Shown: positions 44,533-54,201, counted from the stretch's first letter. The stretch is 64,000 nucleotides of DNA from CBDDLJ01 sp965230635 (GCA_965230635.1 CBDDLJ010000023.1:1-64000), one strand, 5' to 3'. The notes: generated by a model not told the origin, from the letters alone. A program made the numbers and translations.

Positions 44533-45240
44533 CTAGTCAATGCCAAGTAATTTATGCATCTGTAGCGTTAACCTCCACTGAGGGTGTTGAAGGCAGTACT
44601 CAAGGGCTAAACGTGTATTGTTAACTTTATCCGGGTCATCACCAAAGCGCACAGCAGGGTTGGCCATCGGAGACAAAAAGTAATTATCAGCAGGGAAGTC
44701 TTGATATATTTCCGGGCTTGCTTCGTGTTGAGGGAACACTAACTTTAATTCATCGCAGCGCTCAAAAACGACCTTTGAATTACCCTTGGGGCTTAAGCAA
44801 ACCCAGTCGATACCATTGGGAAGAGGGAGGGTACCGTTGCTCTCGATAGCAATTTCAAAACCTAGTTGGTGCATGCAATCAATAAGATTGGCGTCAAGTT
44901 GCAGTAACGGCTCCCCACCGGTAAAAATGACGTAAGGCTTGGACTTATCGTTATGACGGGAAGAGCTCGCGAGAAATTGGTGCGAGTTCCATAGTGCTTG
45001 AATATCTGATGCCAGGGATTGGGCATTAGCAAACTCACCACCATTCTGGCCATCGATTCCTATGATGTCGGTATCACAAAAATTGCAGACAGCACTTGCC
45101 CTATCTTCTTCTCTCCCATTCCATAAGTTGCATTTGCTAAAACGACAAAATACAGCGGCGCGCCCGGCTCGAGCGCCTTCTCCTTGAAGGCTGTAAAACA
45201 TTTCTTTGACTCGATACTGGGGTTTACTACTCTTTGGCAC
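44533..45240 (-). CDS. queE: 7-carboxy-7-deazaguanine synthase
   Basis: A 235-residue radical SAM enzyme in queuosine/preQ0 biosynthesis that rearranges 6-carboxytetrahydropterin. It carries the CX14CX2C iron-sulfur motif of the gammaproteobacterial form (CNLWNGREEDRASAVCNFC), FTGGEPLLQLDANL, and the substrate region LSPKGNSKVVFERCDELKL. Length and start (YRVKEMFYSLQGEGARAGR) are normal. No partner queD/queC is in the window. Confidence 0.95.
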   Translation of the reverse strand: MPKSSKPQYRVKEMFYSLQGEGARAGRAAVFCRFSKCNLWNGREEDRASAVCNFCDTDIIGIDGQNGGEFANAQSLASDIQALWNSHQFLASSSRHNDKSKPYVIFTGGEPLLQLDANLIDCMHQLGFEIAIESNGTLPLPNGIDWVCLSPKGNSKVVFERCDELKLVFPQHEASPEIYQDFPADNYFLSPMANPAVRFGDDPDKVNNTRLALEYCLQHPQWRLTLQMHKLLGID

Positions 45241-45308
45241 GTCTTAACTCAAAATTGGCGGATTGATTGGATGGACAATGTATATCGAATGCCTGGATCC
45301 AGGTGGTG

Positions 45309-45821
45309 TTACTTACCGTCACCGACGATCGACTTCAAGGCATCATTGCGAGACTCCATCATATCACGTACCGCCTTCGCATCGCCCATGATATTTAAGG
45401 CATCATCAGCGGTGAGTTGACCATCAGCCAAGGTCTCAGACATTTTAGGCTTAGTTTCTTGTTCAAACTCTTTTTCTTCTTCATCTGATTCAAGTTTCAA
45501 GCTTTGAATAATATTGGCGTTAGTATTGACGTTCATCGTTGATAAGTTTTTTGCGCTCGGTGGTGGTCTGTCTCCGTAGTGCCACATGCCATCTGCATCT
45601 TGCCACTTATAAAACGAGACTTTGTTGCTACTAGAGTTAGATGTTGAGCTAGGAGAGCTCTGATTCCCAGTAATGCTATCAGGTAGAATTTTGTCTGGAA
45701 TTAAATCGGCTGAAGTAGGCATCGCTAATGTGGGCTTGCCATTTTCTACTTTGAAGAAAAAAGGCAAGATAATCGCAGCAGCGAGTAAACAAATCGTTAT
45801 AAAGCGAGTAATCAGTTTCAT
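45309..45821 (-). CDS. DUF4124 domain protein
   Basis: A 170-residue protein with an N-terminal membrane segment (about 5-23). The DUF4124 motif SFYKWQDADGMWHYGDRPPP is followed by a charged C-terminal helix. DUF4124 proteins are common periplasmic proteins of unknown function, found widely in gammaproteobacteria. It shares strand and close spacing (about 35 bp) with the TIGR02444-type gene downstream of its promoter side. Confidence 0.8.
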   Translation of the reverse strand: MKLITRFITICLLAAAIILPFFFKVENGKPTLAMPTSADLIPDKILPDSITGNQSSPSSTSNSSSNKVSFYKWQDADGMWHYGDRPPPSAKNLSTMNVNTNANIIQSLKLESDEEEKEFEQETKPKMSETLADGQLTADDALNIMGDAKAVRDMMESRNDALKSIVGDGK

Positions 45822-45856
45822 GGTGACAAGTTCCTGTGTCTATAAGAAAAGCGTAG

Positions 45857-46414
45857 TTATCGCGATACATTCTCAGCGCTGTGTTTACGGATGTGTGACT
45901 GAATATCGGTTTCAGAATATATCGGTAAACAAGCTTGAATACATAATAATAGATGCGTTTCAGGTAAGCGGCTAGCGAATAAGTTAGCAATTAACGTATC
46001 GATGACAGTATTTGCTGTGTTCTTCTCGAAGCGGGCAGATATCTTAAACAAAATTGCTTGCTCAATTTGCTCTGCGTGTAGTTCGGATTGCTGAACATCA
46101 GACTTCAAAGGATGCTTGGGTAAGGTTTTCCTGATTCGTCTTAATGGTGCAACGACTTGCTCATGCCAGCTTTGGGTTTCCTTTTCTATTGACTCCAAGT
46201 GCGCAGCGATGAGTTTATTTTCAAGTCCCAACCACATTGAAAAGAGGATCAGGTTGATTCGAAAGCTCTGCTCATCTTGCAAACTGAGTAAACTACTCTG
46301 GAGGGCTTTGTTTTTCCAAATGCTTAAAGAAAAGTGCCAAAATGGATTATCGAGCACCAGGGCGTCTATTTCTTGAAGAGATAGTGTATGGCAACTTGCT
46401 TCAGTTTGATTCAT
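45857..46414 (-). CDS. TIGR02444 family protein
   Basis: A 185-residue helical protein with the TIGR02444/DUF2390 start (DNPFWHFSLSIWKNKALQSS, LLSLQDEQSFRINLILFSMW, LGLENKL). No activity is known. It is divergent from the ABC-F gene with 126 bp between starts. Confidence 0.8.
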   Translation of the reverse strand: MNQTEASCHTLSLQEIDALVLDNPFWHFSLSIWKNKALQSSLLSLQDEQSFRINLILFSMWLGLENKLIAAHLESIEKETQSWHEQVVAPLRRIRKTLPKHPLKSDVQQSELHAEQIEQAILFKISARFEKNTANTVIDTLIANLFASRLPETHLLLCIQACLPIYSETDIQSHIRKHSAENVSR

Positions 46415-46539
46415 TGTACAGTAAGCCGAATAATCATATATGAGGATTGATGTTGCTTTTTAGGATTGATGTAAACGGGGATATCCGCTACCTTCTGCGC
46501 CATCCAGATTTATCTTACCAGTATAGGTTGAATCACTGA

Positions 46540-48456
46540 ATGTTAAAAATTGACGCATTGACCCTACGAAGAGGCCCGGAACCTTTATTAGAAGAGGCGA
46601 ATGCCCTTGTTCATGCAGGGCAGCGTGTCGCGATTATCGGGGCGAATGGCGCGGGGAAAACTAGCTTATTTAAATTGATTCTGGGTGAGCTAAGCCCTGA
46701 TTCAGGCAACTTTTCATTGCCTGGCAATTGCCGAGTTTCACATATGGCTCAAGAGGTCAGTGCGAAAGACCGAGTGGCGAAAGACTACGTCTTAGACGGC
46801 CATCAGCAACTGCGAAAACTTGAAGCAGAATTGAGTGCAGCAGAAACAGCTCATGATGATCACAAGATTGCTGAATTACATGGTGAGTTAGAGCACATTG
46901 GTGCATACGAAGCCCCAGTGCTTGCAGAAAAACTCTTACATGGCTTAGGCTTTGAGCAAGCTGACATGGGGCGCTCTGTTAGCGATTTTTCAGGCGGTTG
47001 GCGCATACGTTTGAATCTAGCTCAGGCGCTCATGTGTCCTTCAGACTTGCTGCTATTAGATGAGCCAACCAACCACTTGGATTTAGACGCCATGCTATGG
47101 CTTGAGCAATGGTTGAAGCGTTATGAGGGTACGGTTCTATTTATTTCTCATGACCGAGACTTTATTGATGCCGTTTCAACGCATATTCTTCATTTCGAGC
47201 ATAAACAGTTAAATCAATATACCGGCACCTATAGTGACTTTGAAAAGCAGCGAGCTCAAAAGCTGGCCCAGCAACAAGCGCAATATGAGAAGCAACAACA
47301 GCGTATTACGGAAATTCAATCCTTTGTGAATCGTTTCAAAGCGAAAGCGACCAAGGCTAAGCAGGCACAGAGCAGGGTAAAAGAATTAGAGCGAATGGAG
47401 TTGATCGCGCCAGCACATATTGATTCGCCATTTAATTTCAGCTTCCCGGAAAGCGAGAAGATATCCAGCCCTTTGTTGAGTATTCAAAAAGCAGATCTGG
47501 GGTATTCAGAGAAAGTGATTTTGGGGGAGTTCACAAGCAGTATTTTACCAGGCACGCGTGTTGGCTTGTTGGGCCCAAACGGAGCGGGTAAATCGACCCT
47601 GATTAAAAGTCTGGTGGGCGACCTTCCTCAGTTAAGTGGTCAGCGAGCTGAAGGTGAGCATTTAAAAATAGGTTACTTTGCACAGCATCAATTAGAAGCG
47701 CTGGATTTGAATGCGAGCCCTTTCTTGCATCTGCAACGAATTAACCCGCAAGCGACAGACCAGGAAATCCGAAACTTCCTAGGTGGTTTTGACTTTAGAG
47801 GTGATTCCGCCCTCGAAACAATAGAGCGGTTTTCCGGTGGTGAAAAAGCACGCCTGGCCTTAGCGATTATTGCTTGGCAGAAACCAAACCTGCTTATGCT
47901 CGATGAGCCAACCAACCATTTGGACCTAGAAATGCGCCATGCTTTAACGATGGCTTTGCAAGCATTTCAGGGGGCGATATTGGTTGTGTCTCATGATCGT
48001 CACCTCCTGAAAAATACAGTTGATACTTTCTGGTTGGTGGCAAATGGCAAGGTAGATGAATTTAAAGGAGATCTGCACGACTACGAAGTTTGGCTACAAG
48101 ATTTCCAAAAAGAGTCCACAAAAACCGCTGCGGCACCACTAGACAATGCAGAAAAACAAAACGAATCTGCTGAAGATAAGAAGGAACGTAAACGTCTAGC
48201 TGCAGAGATGAGGCAGAAGTTGAGCCCATTGAAGAAAAAGCTCAAAGTAGCAGAAAAAGCAATGGAGAAGCACCAGGCTGCGCTATCTGATTTGGAAGAG
48301 CAGTTGGCTGCTCCGGAAATATATCAAGCTGAAAATAAAGATAAGCTAAAAGAACTGATGGATGAACAGGCGGTTCATAAGTCAGGTCTGGAAGAGGCGG
48401 AGATGGAGTGGTTTGAGTTGAGCGAAGAGATTGAGGTCGCTGAGAGTCAGTTATAA
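46540..48456 (+). CDS. yheS: ABC-F ATPase, YheS type
   Basis: A 638-residue ribosome-associated ABC-F protein. It has two nucleotide-binding domains: Walker A GANGAGKTSLF and GPNGAGKSTLI, signatures FSGGWRIRLNLAQAL and FSGGEKARLALAII, and Walker B LLLLDEPTNHLDLDAM and LLMLDEPTNHLDLEMR. A linker with coiled coil and a long C-terminal helical tail (about 535-638) follow. There are no membrane helices. Length equals E. coli YheS (637). It is followed within 16 bp by the first of two double-palindrome repeats. Confidence 0.95.
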   Translation: MLKIDALTLRRGPEPLLEEANALVHAGQRVAIIGANGAGKTSLFKLILGELSPDSGNFSLPGNCRVSHMAQEVSAKDRVAKDYVLDGHQQLRKLEAELSAAETAHDDHKIAELHGELEHIGAYEAPVLAEKLLHGLGFEQADMGRSVSDFSGGWRIRLNLAQALMCPSDLLLLDEPTNHLDLDAMLWLEQWLKRYEGTVLFISHDRDFIDAVSTHILHFEHKQLNQYTGTYSDFEKQRAQKLAQQQAQYEKQQQRITEIQSFVNRFKAKATKAKQAQSRVKELERMELIAPAHIDSPFNFSFPESEKISSPLLSIQKADLGYSEKVILGEFTSSILPGTRVGLLGPNGAGKSTLIKSLVGDLPQLSGQRAEGEHLKIGYFAQHQLEALDLNASPFLHLQRINPQATDQEIRNFLGGFDFRGDSALETIERFSGGEKARLALAIIAWQKPNLLMLDEPTNHLDLEMRHALTMALQAFQGAILVVSHDRHLLKNTVDTFWLVANGKVDEFKGDLHDYEVWLQDFQKESTKTAAAPLDNAEKQNESAEDKKERKRLAAEMRQKLSPLKKKLKVAEKAMEKHQAALSDLEEQLAAPEIYQAENKDKLKELMDEQAVHKSGLEEAEMEWFELSEEIEVAESQL

Positions 48457-48471
48457 TGGATACAGTGTTTT

Positions 48472-48546
48472 TGTAGGCAAAACGGCCTTGGCCGTGCTTG
48501 ATACGCCTGGTGGCAGATTTTAGCAGCGTCATGACGCTAGCCTACA
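48472..48546. repeat. Double-palindrome repeat, copy R1
   Basis: TGTAGGC at the left and GCCTACA at the right form perfect inverted ends. They enclose ACGGCCTTGGCCGT and GCGTCATGACGC inner palindromes separated by about 28 bp that include TGGCAGATT. It is the least well conserved of the three close copies, differing by an AA insertion after TGTAGGC. It lies directly after yheS. Confidence 0.75.
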
Positions 48547-48603
48547 GGCGGTATCGTTCTCTATCTTTTGCTTCGTCCCTAAGGTCACTCGAATACACAT
48601 TCA

Positions 48604-48678
48604 TGTAGGCAACGGCCATGGCCGTGCTAGTCGCTACCTCGTGGCAGATTACTAGCGGCGCCATGGCGCTCGCCTACA
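48604..48678. repeat. Double-palindrome repeat, copy R2
   Basis: 75 bp from TGTAGGC to CCTACA, with ACGGCCATGGCCGT and GGCGCCATGGCGC inner palindromes and GTGGCAGATTACTAGC between them. It is 58 bp from R1 in direct orientation and shares the same order of elements. Confidence 0.75.
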
Positions 48679-48703
48679 AGTTTCGCATGTGACTGTTTGA
48701 AGC

Positions 48704-49051
48704 CTATTTGGTTTTTAATGCTTCGCCGCTAAACGAAATACCACGCCAACCATGAGTGATAAAATTACGAATATTCTGATGGTCGTCCCCTTCAGGGTTC
48801 TTCAATACGTCATCACGATAATACTGGCCAAAGCAGTTAAGGGTTTGCTGTTCATCGAAGCTCTGTAGTTTTGCAAACGCAAACAGCTTACATGAGCCAG
48901 AGTTTTGTCCAGCTTCATTATTCTGGTCGCCATTCTGAAAGGCCATCGGCGTGAATTCGTAGAGTTCTTCAATAATGGCCATGGTATCTTCGAACTGAAT
49001 ACTGCCCGCATCCTGGTTCAAACGTTGGACGAAAGTCTCTAAATTAGACAA
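48704..49051 (-). CDS. HopJ family protein
   Basis: A 115-residue protein matching the HopJ family (TMAIIEELYEFTPMAFQNGD, NEAGQNSGSCKLFAFAKLQS, LNCFGQYYRDDVLKNP, NIRNFITHGWRGISF). The founding member was described as a type III effector, but homologues are widespread in environmental bacteria without a secretion system, and none is visible here. A housekeeping role is likelier. Isolated between the repeats and rpsU. Confidence 0.88.
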   Translation of the reverse strand: MSNLETFVQRLNQDAGSIQFEDTMAIIEELYEFTPMAFQNGDQNNEAGQNSGSCKLFAFAKLQSFDEQQTLNCFGQYYRDDVLKNPEGDDHQNIRNFITHGWRGISFSGEALKTK

Positions 49052-49250
49052 AGTTAACTCCTTGGGTGGTGAATATGATGAATTTTCTATGATAGCACTT
49101 TACTTGCCAGATTTTTCCAATTAAACTTCGCGCCCCTAAGTAAAACTGTGTCTATATTTTAACCGGCTAGTTAAGCATACGCTTAGTTAAAGTATCCGGT
49201 AGAGGCCAGTTAGATATTTACAAATAACTTTATGAGTCAGGTAATTTTTA

Positions 49251-49466
49251 ATGCCTTCTGTAAAATTGAAAGAAAACGAGCCATTTGATATCGCTCTTCG
49301 TCGTTTTAAGCGTACTTGTGAAAAAGCAGGTGTTTTGTCTGAAGTTCGTCGTCGTGAATTCTACGAGAAGCCAACTTCAGTACGTAAGCGTAAAGCGGCT
49401 GCTGCAGTTAAGCGTCACGCGAAAAAGGTTCAGCGCGAAACAAAACGTTTCGAAAGATTGTACTAA
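49251..49466 (+). CDS. rpsU: 30S ribosomal protein S21
   Basis: A 71-residue basic protein (MPSVKLKENEPFDIALRRFK, SEVRRREFYEKPTSVRKRKA). It is required for base pairing of the small subunit with mRNA leaders. First gene of the macromolecular synthesis block, followed by yqeY, dnaG and rpoD. Confidence 0.98.
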   Translation: MPSVKLKENEPFDIALRRFKRTCEKAGVLSEVRRREFYEKPTSVRKRKAAAAVKRHAKKVQRETKRFERLY

Positions 49467-49551
49467 GATTTATCACTATTCTTTATTGTCATCTTTCTCT
49501 CAGATGAGAAGATGAAGAATAGAGATTTTGTGAGCGATAAAACGACAGGGT

Positions 49552-49602
49552 CTAGGGTAGTGTATCAAGAGATACAGAGTCCTAGCCTATTGTTGTTTTT
49601 TT
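49552..49602 (+). terminator. Candidate attenuator between rpsU and yqeY
   Basis: TCTAGG pairs with CCTAG around a GTATC-AAGA-GATAC inner stem, followed by TTGTTGTTTTTTT, like a leaky intrinsic terminator. The stem is interrupted, so partial read-through into yqeY-dnaG is plausible, as in other rpsU-dnaG-rpoD blocks. A second hairpin (TCATCTT/AAGATGA) lies at 49489-49515. Confidence 0.5.
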
Positions 49603-49658
49603 GCATTTAAGGCGCACAAAAAGCAGGCGTACAGAAAAACTGCAAAAATCAAAGACAG

Positions 49659-50117
49659 ATGGGGTTCAGCGTGAGTGAATTAAAAGCCAGTATTACTTCT
49701 GCACAAAAAGAAGCAATGAAAGCGCGTGAAAAAGAGCGTTTGGCAACTATTCGTCTTATTTTGGCTGAATTCAAGCGTATCGAAGTCGATGAGCGTATTG
49801 AGCTGGATGATGCTCGTGTGCTTGCCGTGCTAGATAAAATGCTTAAACAGCGTCGTGACTCAATCAGCCAGTACGAATCTGCAGGTCGTCAGGATCTGGC
49901 AGATGTTGAAGCGGCTGAAATTAAAGTTATTGAAACCTTCCTTCCTGCTGCGCTAACAGCTGAAGAAATCGATGGCTTAATTGAAGAAGCGATTTCAAGC
50001 TCAGGTGCGGAGTCAGTTCGCGATATGGGCAAAGTAATGGGTGTTCTAAAACCTCAGCTTCAAGGTCGTGCAGACGTAGGTAAAGTTAGCCAGCTAGTTA
50101 AGCAGCGTTTGGGCTAA
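49659..50117 (+). CDS. yqeY: GatB/YqeY domain protein
   Basis: A 152-residue helical protein similar to the tail domain of GatB (LKASITSAQKEAMKAREKER, RLATIRLILAEFKRIEVDER, VIETFLPAALTAEEIDGLIE, GRADVGKVSQLVKQRLG). It may aid tRNA-dependent amidation or act independently. Its place between rpsU and dnaG is common in gammaproteobacteria. It is followed by a 310-bp gap that holds repeat R3 and otherwise only the dnaG leader. Confidence 0.93.
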   Translation: MGFSVSELKASITSAQKEAMKAREKERLATIRLILAEFKRIEVDERIELDDARVLAVLDKMLKQRRDSISQYESAGRQDLADVEAAEIKVIETFLPAALTAEEIDGLIEEAISSSGAESVRDMGKVMGVLKPQLQGRADVGKVSQLVKQRLG

Positions 50118-50251
50118 ATCGCGCTCTTGGATGCTACTGTTGCGGGTGCTTACCAGTCTACTCTTCTTAGACTCTTGCTTAGCTCTACTCCACATCTATT
50201 TAAGTTAAGCAAAAATATTGGCTTCCTGCGTTGCCCTAATACCTACATCCA

Positions 50252-50325
50252 TGTAGGCAACGGCCATGGCCGTGCTGGGTGAATCCGGTGGTCGATTCTT
50301 AGCAGCACCATGGCGCTAGCCTACA
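50252..50325. repeat. Double-palindrome repeat, copy R3
   Basis: 74 bp from TGTAGGC to GCCTACA, with the ACGGCCATGGCCGT palindrome and GCACCATGGCGC, close to R2. It sits in the yqeY-dnaG gap, which otherwise has only a T/A-rich leader. Confidence 0.75.
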
Positions 50326-50427
50326 AGTAAATAGTGATATCTAAGCATATAATGACTACATTTCACTTTGTTAGTCTCTTATGTTTTATACTTGGTATTA
50401 ATTCCTATAAATAACGTGTAATAACGA

Positions 50428-52143
50428 ATGACTGGACTAATCCCACAAGATTTCATTGAAGACCTCGTTGCACGAGTGCCTATCGCAGAGGTTGTGGGAT
50501 CACGTGTTCAGCTCAAAAAAGCGGGCTCATCTCTAACGGCCTGTTGCCCTTTTCATCAAGAAAAAACGCCGTCATTTCACGTTAATGTCCAAAAGAACTT
50601 CTATCACTGCTTTGGTTGCGGTGCCAGTGGCAATAGTATTAACTTTTTGCGTGATCACGATAACCTGGCATTCAATGAAGCGGTTGAAGAGTTAGCCAAA
50701 ATTGCGGGCGTTGAAGTACCCAGAAATGAGAAAGTCCAAAAGGCCTATAGCCTTCAGGCTAAGTTGTGGGAAGCGCTTGAATACGCAAACCTACGTTATA
50801 GAGATGCACTGAAATCTCATGAGAACAAAGCGCGAGCGCAAGACTACTTAAAACGTCGCGGACTGTCAGACGAAATCATTGAGCGCTTTGCTATTGGCTT
50901 TGCACCTGCTGAGCGTGATTTTCTAAGTGCGAAAGCTTCCGCTGATACCTTGAAATCCCTTATTCAGACCAAAACGGTACTTGATAAGTATGGAAGTCCT
51001 TTTGATCTCTTTCAAGATCGTTTGATGTTCCCTATACGAAACAGTCGCGGTAAAACGGTTGCATTTGGAGGCCGTACTTTAGGGGATGATAAGGCTAAAT
51101 ATATTAACTCTCCTGAATCTGAAGTTTTCCACAAAAGTAATGAATTGTATGGGCTTTATGAGGCAAACAAGGCAAATCGCAATATAGATAAGTTGCTTGT
51201 TGTTGAAGGTTATATGGATGTTGTGGCCTTGGCTCAGTATGGTATCAACTATGCTGTGGCGACCTTAGGGACGGCAACAAACAGCGAAAACCTTTCTCAC
51301 CTTCTTCGGCGTTGCCAGCATATTATCTTTTGTTTTGACGGTGATAGAGCAGGTTTACAAGCAGCTCGAAAAGCAATGGAAAACGCGTTGCCAATGTTTG
51401 AAGATGGAATGCAGTTAGATTTTTTGCTGCTACCCGAAGGAGAAGATCCAGATACCTTGGTAAGAGATGAAGGTAAAGAAGCATTTGAAAAGCGGGTTAA
51501 TGCGGCGCAACCTTTGTCTGAATTTATGTTCAAGATCTATTCAGAAGGTTTGGACTTAAAGATTGCGGAGCACAAAGGTAAATTAAAGCGCCAGGTTGAA
51601 GCTCAAATTGAACAAGTGAAGTCGTTTGTGCTGAAAAATGCCCTCAGGCAGAAGCTTAATTCCCTGATGTTCAAGCGTCGCAATAATTATAATCAGGCGA
51701 ATAAAGAAGACGCTCAGGACCTGGTGTCGGCTAAAGTCATTCCCGATCCGGATACCAGTTTATGTTTAGCGCTATATTACGAGCCGAGCAAAGCTGAATA
51801 CTATCTTTCCATGATTAATGGTCACGAAGGTTTTATGCAAACGCGTGACTTTGCGGAGTTCCTTTTTCTTCAAAAAATGGCGACTACTCAGGCGCTATTG
51901 CTGTTCCTGGCAACCGATGAGAGCGGCTTTCGAGCACGCTTTTTAGGCTTGTTTGATCGCTTGGACTGGGTGCCTGATGCCGCAGAAATCCAAGATGTTG
52001 CCAAGGACTTACTCACGCGCCTAAAAAGTAAGCAAACCCAGAATGAAGCATTAAAAGCGACCCGCTTCAATAAACTTCCAAGTGAAATGACTGAGTCCGA
52101 AAAGCAGGCATTAAGAGCTATTTCTTTGACGAAAAGTCAATAA
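50428..52143 (+). CDS. dnaG: DNA primase
   Basis: A 571-residue primase making RNA primers for replication. It has an N-terminal zinc finger (CPFHQEKTPSFH, CFGCGASG), a TOPRIM catalytic core (VVEGYMDVVALAQYGI, ATLGTATNSENL, CFDGDRAG) and a C-terminal helicase-binding region that is shorter than in E. coli (581). Start MTGLIPQDFIEDLVARVPIA is typical. Confidence 0.97.
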   Translation: MTGLIPQDFIEDLVARVPIAEVVGSRVQLKKAGSSLTACCPFHQEKTPSFHVNVQKNFYHCFGCGASGNSINFLRDHDNLAFNEAVEELAKIAGVEVPRNEKVQKAYSLQAKLWEALEYANLRYRDALKSHENKARAQDYLKRRGLSDEIIERFAIGFAPAERDFLSAKASADTLKSLIQTKTVLDKYGSPFDLFQDRLMFPIRNSRGKTVAFGGRTLGDDKAKYINSPESEVFHKSNELYGLYEANKANRNIDKLLVVEGYMDVVALAQYGINYAVATLGTATNSENLSHLLRRCQHIIFCFDGDRAGLQAARKAMENALPMFEDGMQLDFLLLPEGEDPDTLVRDEGKEAFEKRVNAAQPLSEFMFKIYSEGLDLKIAEHKGKLKRQVEAQIEQVKSFVLKNALRQKLNSLMFKRRNNYNQANKEDAQDLVSAKVIPDPDTSLCLALYYEPSKAEYYLSMINGHEGFMQTRDFAEFLFLQKMATTQALLLFLATDESGFRARFLGLFDRLDWVPDAAEIQDVAKDLLTRLKSKQTQNEALKATRFNKLPSEMTESEKQALRAISLTKSQ

Positions 52144-52229
52144 AGTTGATCGTAACCTGCAATTTGGCCAAATTTATGGAAGTTATTTCATTTATCACTT
52201 GAAAAATCTCATTTTGGAACCATATTGAT

Positions 52230-52258
52230 TTGGTTGAAAACTAAACTTTCTATATAAT
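52230..52258 (+). promoter_or_regulatory. Promoter upstream of rpoD
   Basis: TTGGTT (52230-52235), a 17-bp spacer and TATAAT (52253-52258) form a sigma70-type promoter 51 bp before the rpoD ATG. It allows rpoD expression independent of the upstream rpsU-dnaG transcript. Confidence 0.55.
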
Positions 52259-52309
52259 GGCCGACCATTTTTTGGCCAACAGTAACGAATTCCAATTTAT
52301 AGGATAGAC

Positions 52310-54139
52310 ATGTCAGGAAATTCACAACAGTCTCGTTTAAAAGATCTCATCGCCCGCGGTAAAGAACAAGGGTACCTGACTTACTCAGAAGTAAATGACC
52401 ACCTTCCAGAAGATATTGCAGACCCGGATCAGGTCGAAGATATCATTCGTATGATCAATGACATGGGCATTCAGGTGGTTGAAGTCGCCCCTGATGCTGA
52501 CTCTCTACTCATGTCAGATGGCGACTCAACAGATGAAGTTGCCGCAGCAGAAGCCGCAGCAGCACTTGCTGCAGTAGAAACAGAAGCCGGTAGAACCACT
52601 GACCCTGTGCGTATGTACATGCGTGAAATGGGGACGGTTGAATTATTAACGCGTGAAGGTGAAATTCGTATCGCGAAGCGCATTGAAGAAGGTGTGCGTG
52701 ATGTAATGGCTTCACTTGCTCACTTCCCCGGTGTTGTGCAGGGTATTCTCGACAGGTACGACGAAATCGTCGAGGAAGAAGGACGTTTAAGTGATATTGT
52801 TTCTGGCTTTGTCGATCCTGAAGTAGATGAAATACCCGCACCCGCTTCAATTGTTGACGAAAACGTTGAGGACGAAGATTCAGCCGATGTTGATGATGAC
52901 AGCGATGACGAAGAAGAAGGTGAAAAAGGTCCTGACCCGGAAGAAGTTCGTGAGCGTATGGAAGAATTGCGTGCTCAATTAGCGGTTGCGCTCGCTGCAG
53001 AAGAGAAGCACACACGTAGCAGCAAAGAAGCGGCTAAAGAGTACAACGAACTGGGTAAGATTTTCGCGCCATTCAAGCTAAGTGCCAAGCAGTTTGATAG
53101 CTTGATTGTTGAAGTACGTACCACCAACGAAATCGTTAGGATTAATGAGCGTGCGGTCATGGCATTGTGCTCAAAGCAATGTGGTATGGACAGAAAAGAG
53201 TTTATTAAGCGTTTCCCGGGTAATGAAGCAAACCTGGGCTGGGTTGATAGCTTAATTGAAGAAAGCCACCCTAGCTCAGAAAAGTTGAAGATTAATCGCG
53301 TAGAGATTACACGAGCACAGAGAAAAATTGCTGAAATGGCGACCGAAACAGGTATGACCATCGCAGAAATTAAAGATGTAAATCGCCGTGTTTCGATTGG
53401 CGAAGCAAAAGCACGTCGTGCGAAGAAAGAGATGGTTGAAGCTAACCTGCGTCTTGTTATCTCTATCGCGAAAAAATACACCAACCGTGGCCTACAGTTC
53501 CTTGACCTGATTCAGGAAGGTAACATTGGTTTGATGAAAGCGGTGGATAAGTTCGAATACCGCCGTGGGTATAAGTTCTCGACTTATGCTACATGGTGGA
53601 TACGCCAGGCAATTACGCGTTCGATTGCTGACCAGGCACGTACCATCCGTATTCCGGTGCATATGATCGAAACGATCAATAAGTTAAATCGTATCTCTCG
53701 TCAAATGCTTCAGGAAATGGGTCGTGAGCCCACTCCAGAAGAATTAGGTGAGCGTATGGATATGCCAGAAGATAAGGTGCGTAAAGTTCTTAAGATTGCA
53801 AAAGAGCCTATCTCGATGGAAACACCGATTGGTGATGATGAAGACTCACATCTGGGTGACTTTATTGAAGACGGCCAGGCAGAATCTCCAGTGGATACAG
53901 CAACCGGCCAAGGCTTGAGAGAATCGACTCGTACTGTGCTTTCCGGACTAACCGCTCGTGAAGCAAAAGTATTACGTATGCGCTTTGGTATCGAAATGAA
54001 CACAGACCATACCTTGGAAGAGGTGGGTAAACAGTTCGACGTAACACGTGAGCGTATCCGTCAGATTGAAGCGAAAGCACTACGTAAACTTCGTCATCCA
54101 AGCCGCTCAGATCACCTGCGCAGCTTCTTGGATGAATAG
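52310..54139 (+). CDS. rpoD: RNA polymerase sigma factor RpoD (sigma70)
   Basis: A 609-residue primary sigma factor. Region 1.1 (about 1-90), an acidic linker (about 170-205, rich in D/E) in the non-conserved region, region 2 (YKFSTYATWWIRQAITR), region 3, and region 4.2 (TLEEVGKQFDVTRERIRQIE) are intact. It directs transcription of house-keeping genes. Completes the rpsU-yqeY-dnaG-rpoD block. Confidence 0.98.
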   Translation: MSGNSQQSRLKDLIARGKEQGYLTYSEVNDHLPEDIADPDQVEDIIRMINDMGIQVVEVAPDADSLLMSDGDSTDEVAAAEAAAALAAVETEAGRTTDPVRMYMREMGTVELLTREGEIRIAKRIEEGVRDVMASLAHFPGVVQGILDRYDEIVEEEGRLSDIVSGFVDPEVDEIPAPASIVDENVEDEDSADVDDDSDDEEEGEKGPDPEEVRERMEELRAQLAVALAAEEKHTRSSKEAAKEYNELGKIFAPFKLSAKQFDSLIVEVRTTNEIVRINERAVMALCSKQCGMDRKEFIKRFPGNEANLGWVDSLIEESHPSSEKLKINRVEITRAQRKIAEMATETGMTIAEIKDVNRRVSIGEAKARRAKKEMVEANLRLVISIAKKYTNRGLQFLDLIQEGNIGLMKAVDKFEYRRGYKFSTYATWWIRQAITRSIADQARTIRIPVHMIETINKLNRISRQMLQEMGREPTPEELGERMDMPEDKVRKVLKIAKEPISMETPIGDDEDSHLGDFIEDGQAESPVDTATGQGLRESTRTVLSGLTAREAKVLRMRFGIEMNTDHTLEEVGKQFDVTRERIRQIEAKALRKLRHPSRSDHLRSFLDE

Positions 54140-54171
54140 ACGAATAAGTTAGCCGAAACGCTAGCATCTTG

Positions 54172-54201
54172 ATACGGGGCACATTATAATGCGCCCCGTA
54201 T
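54172..54201 (+). terminator. Hairpin after rpoD
   Basis: ATACGGGGC and GCCCCGTAT form a perfect 9-bp stem around a 12-nt loop, 33 bp after the rpoD stop. It is followed by TTGATCAAGAG, not a T-run; it probably acts together with the next hairpin. Confidence 0.5.
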
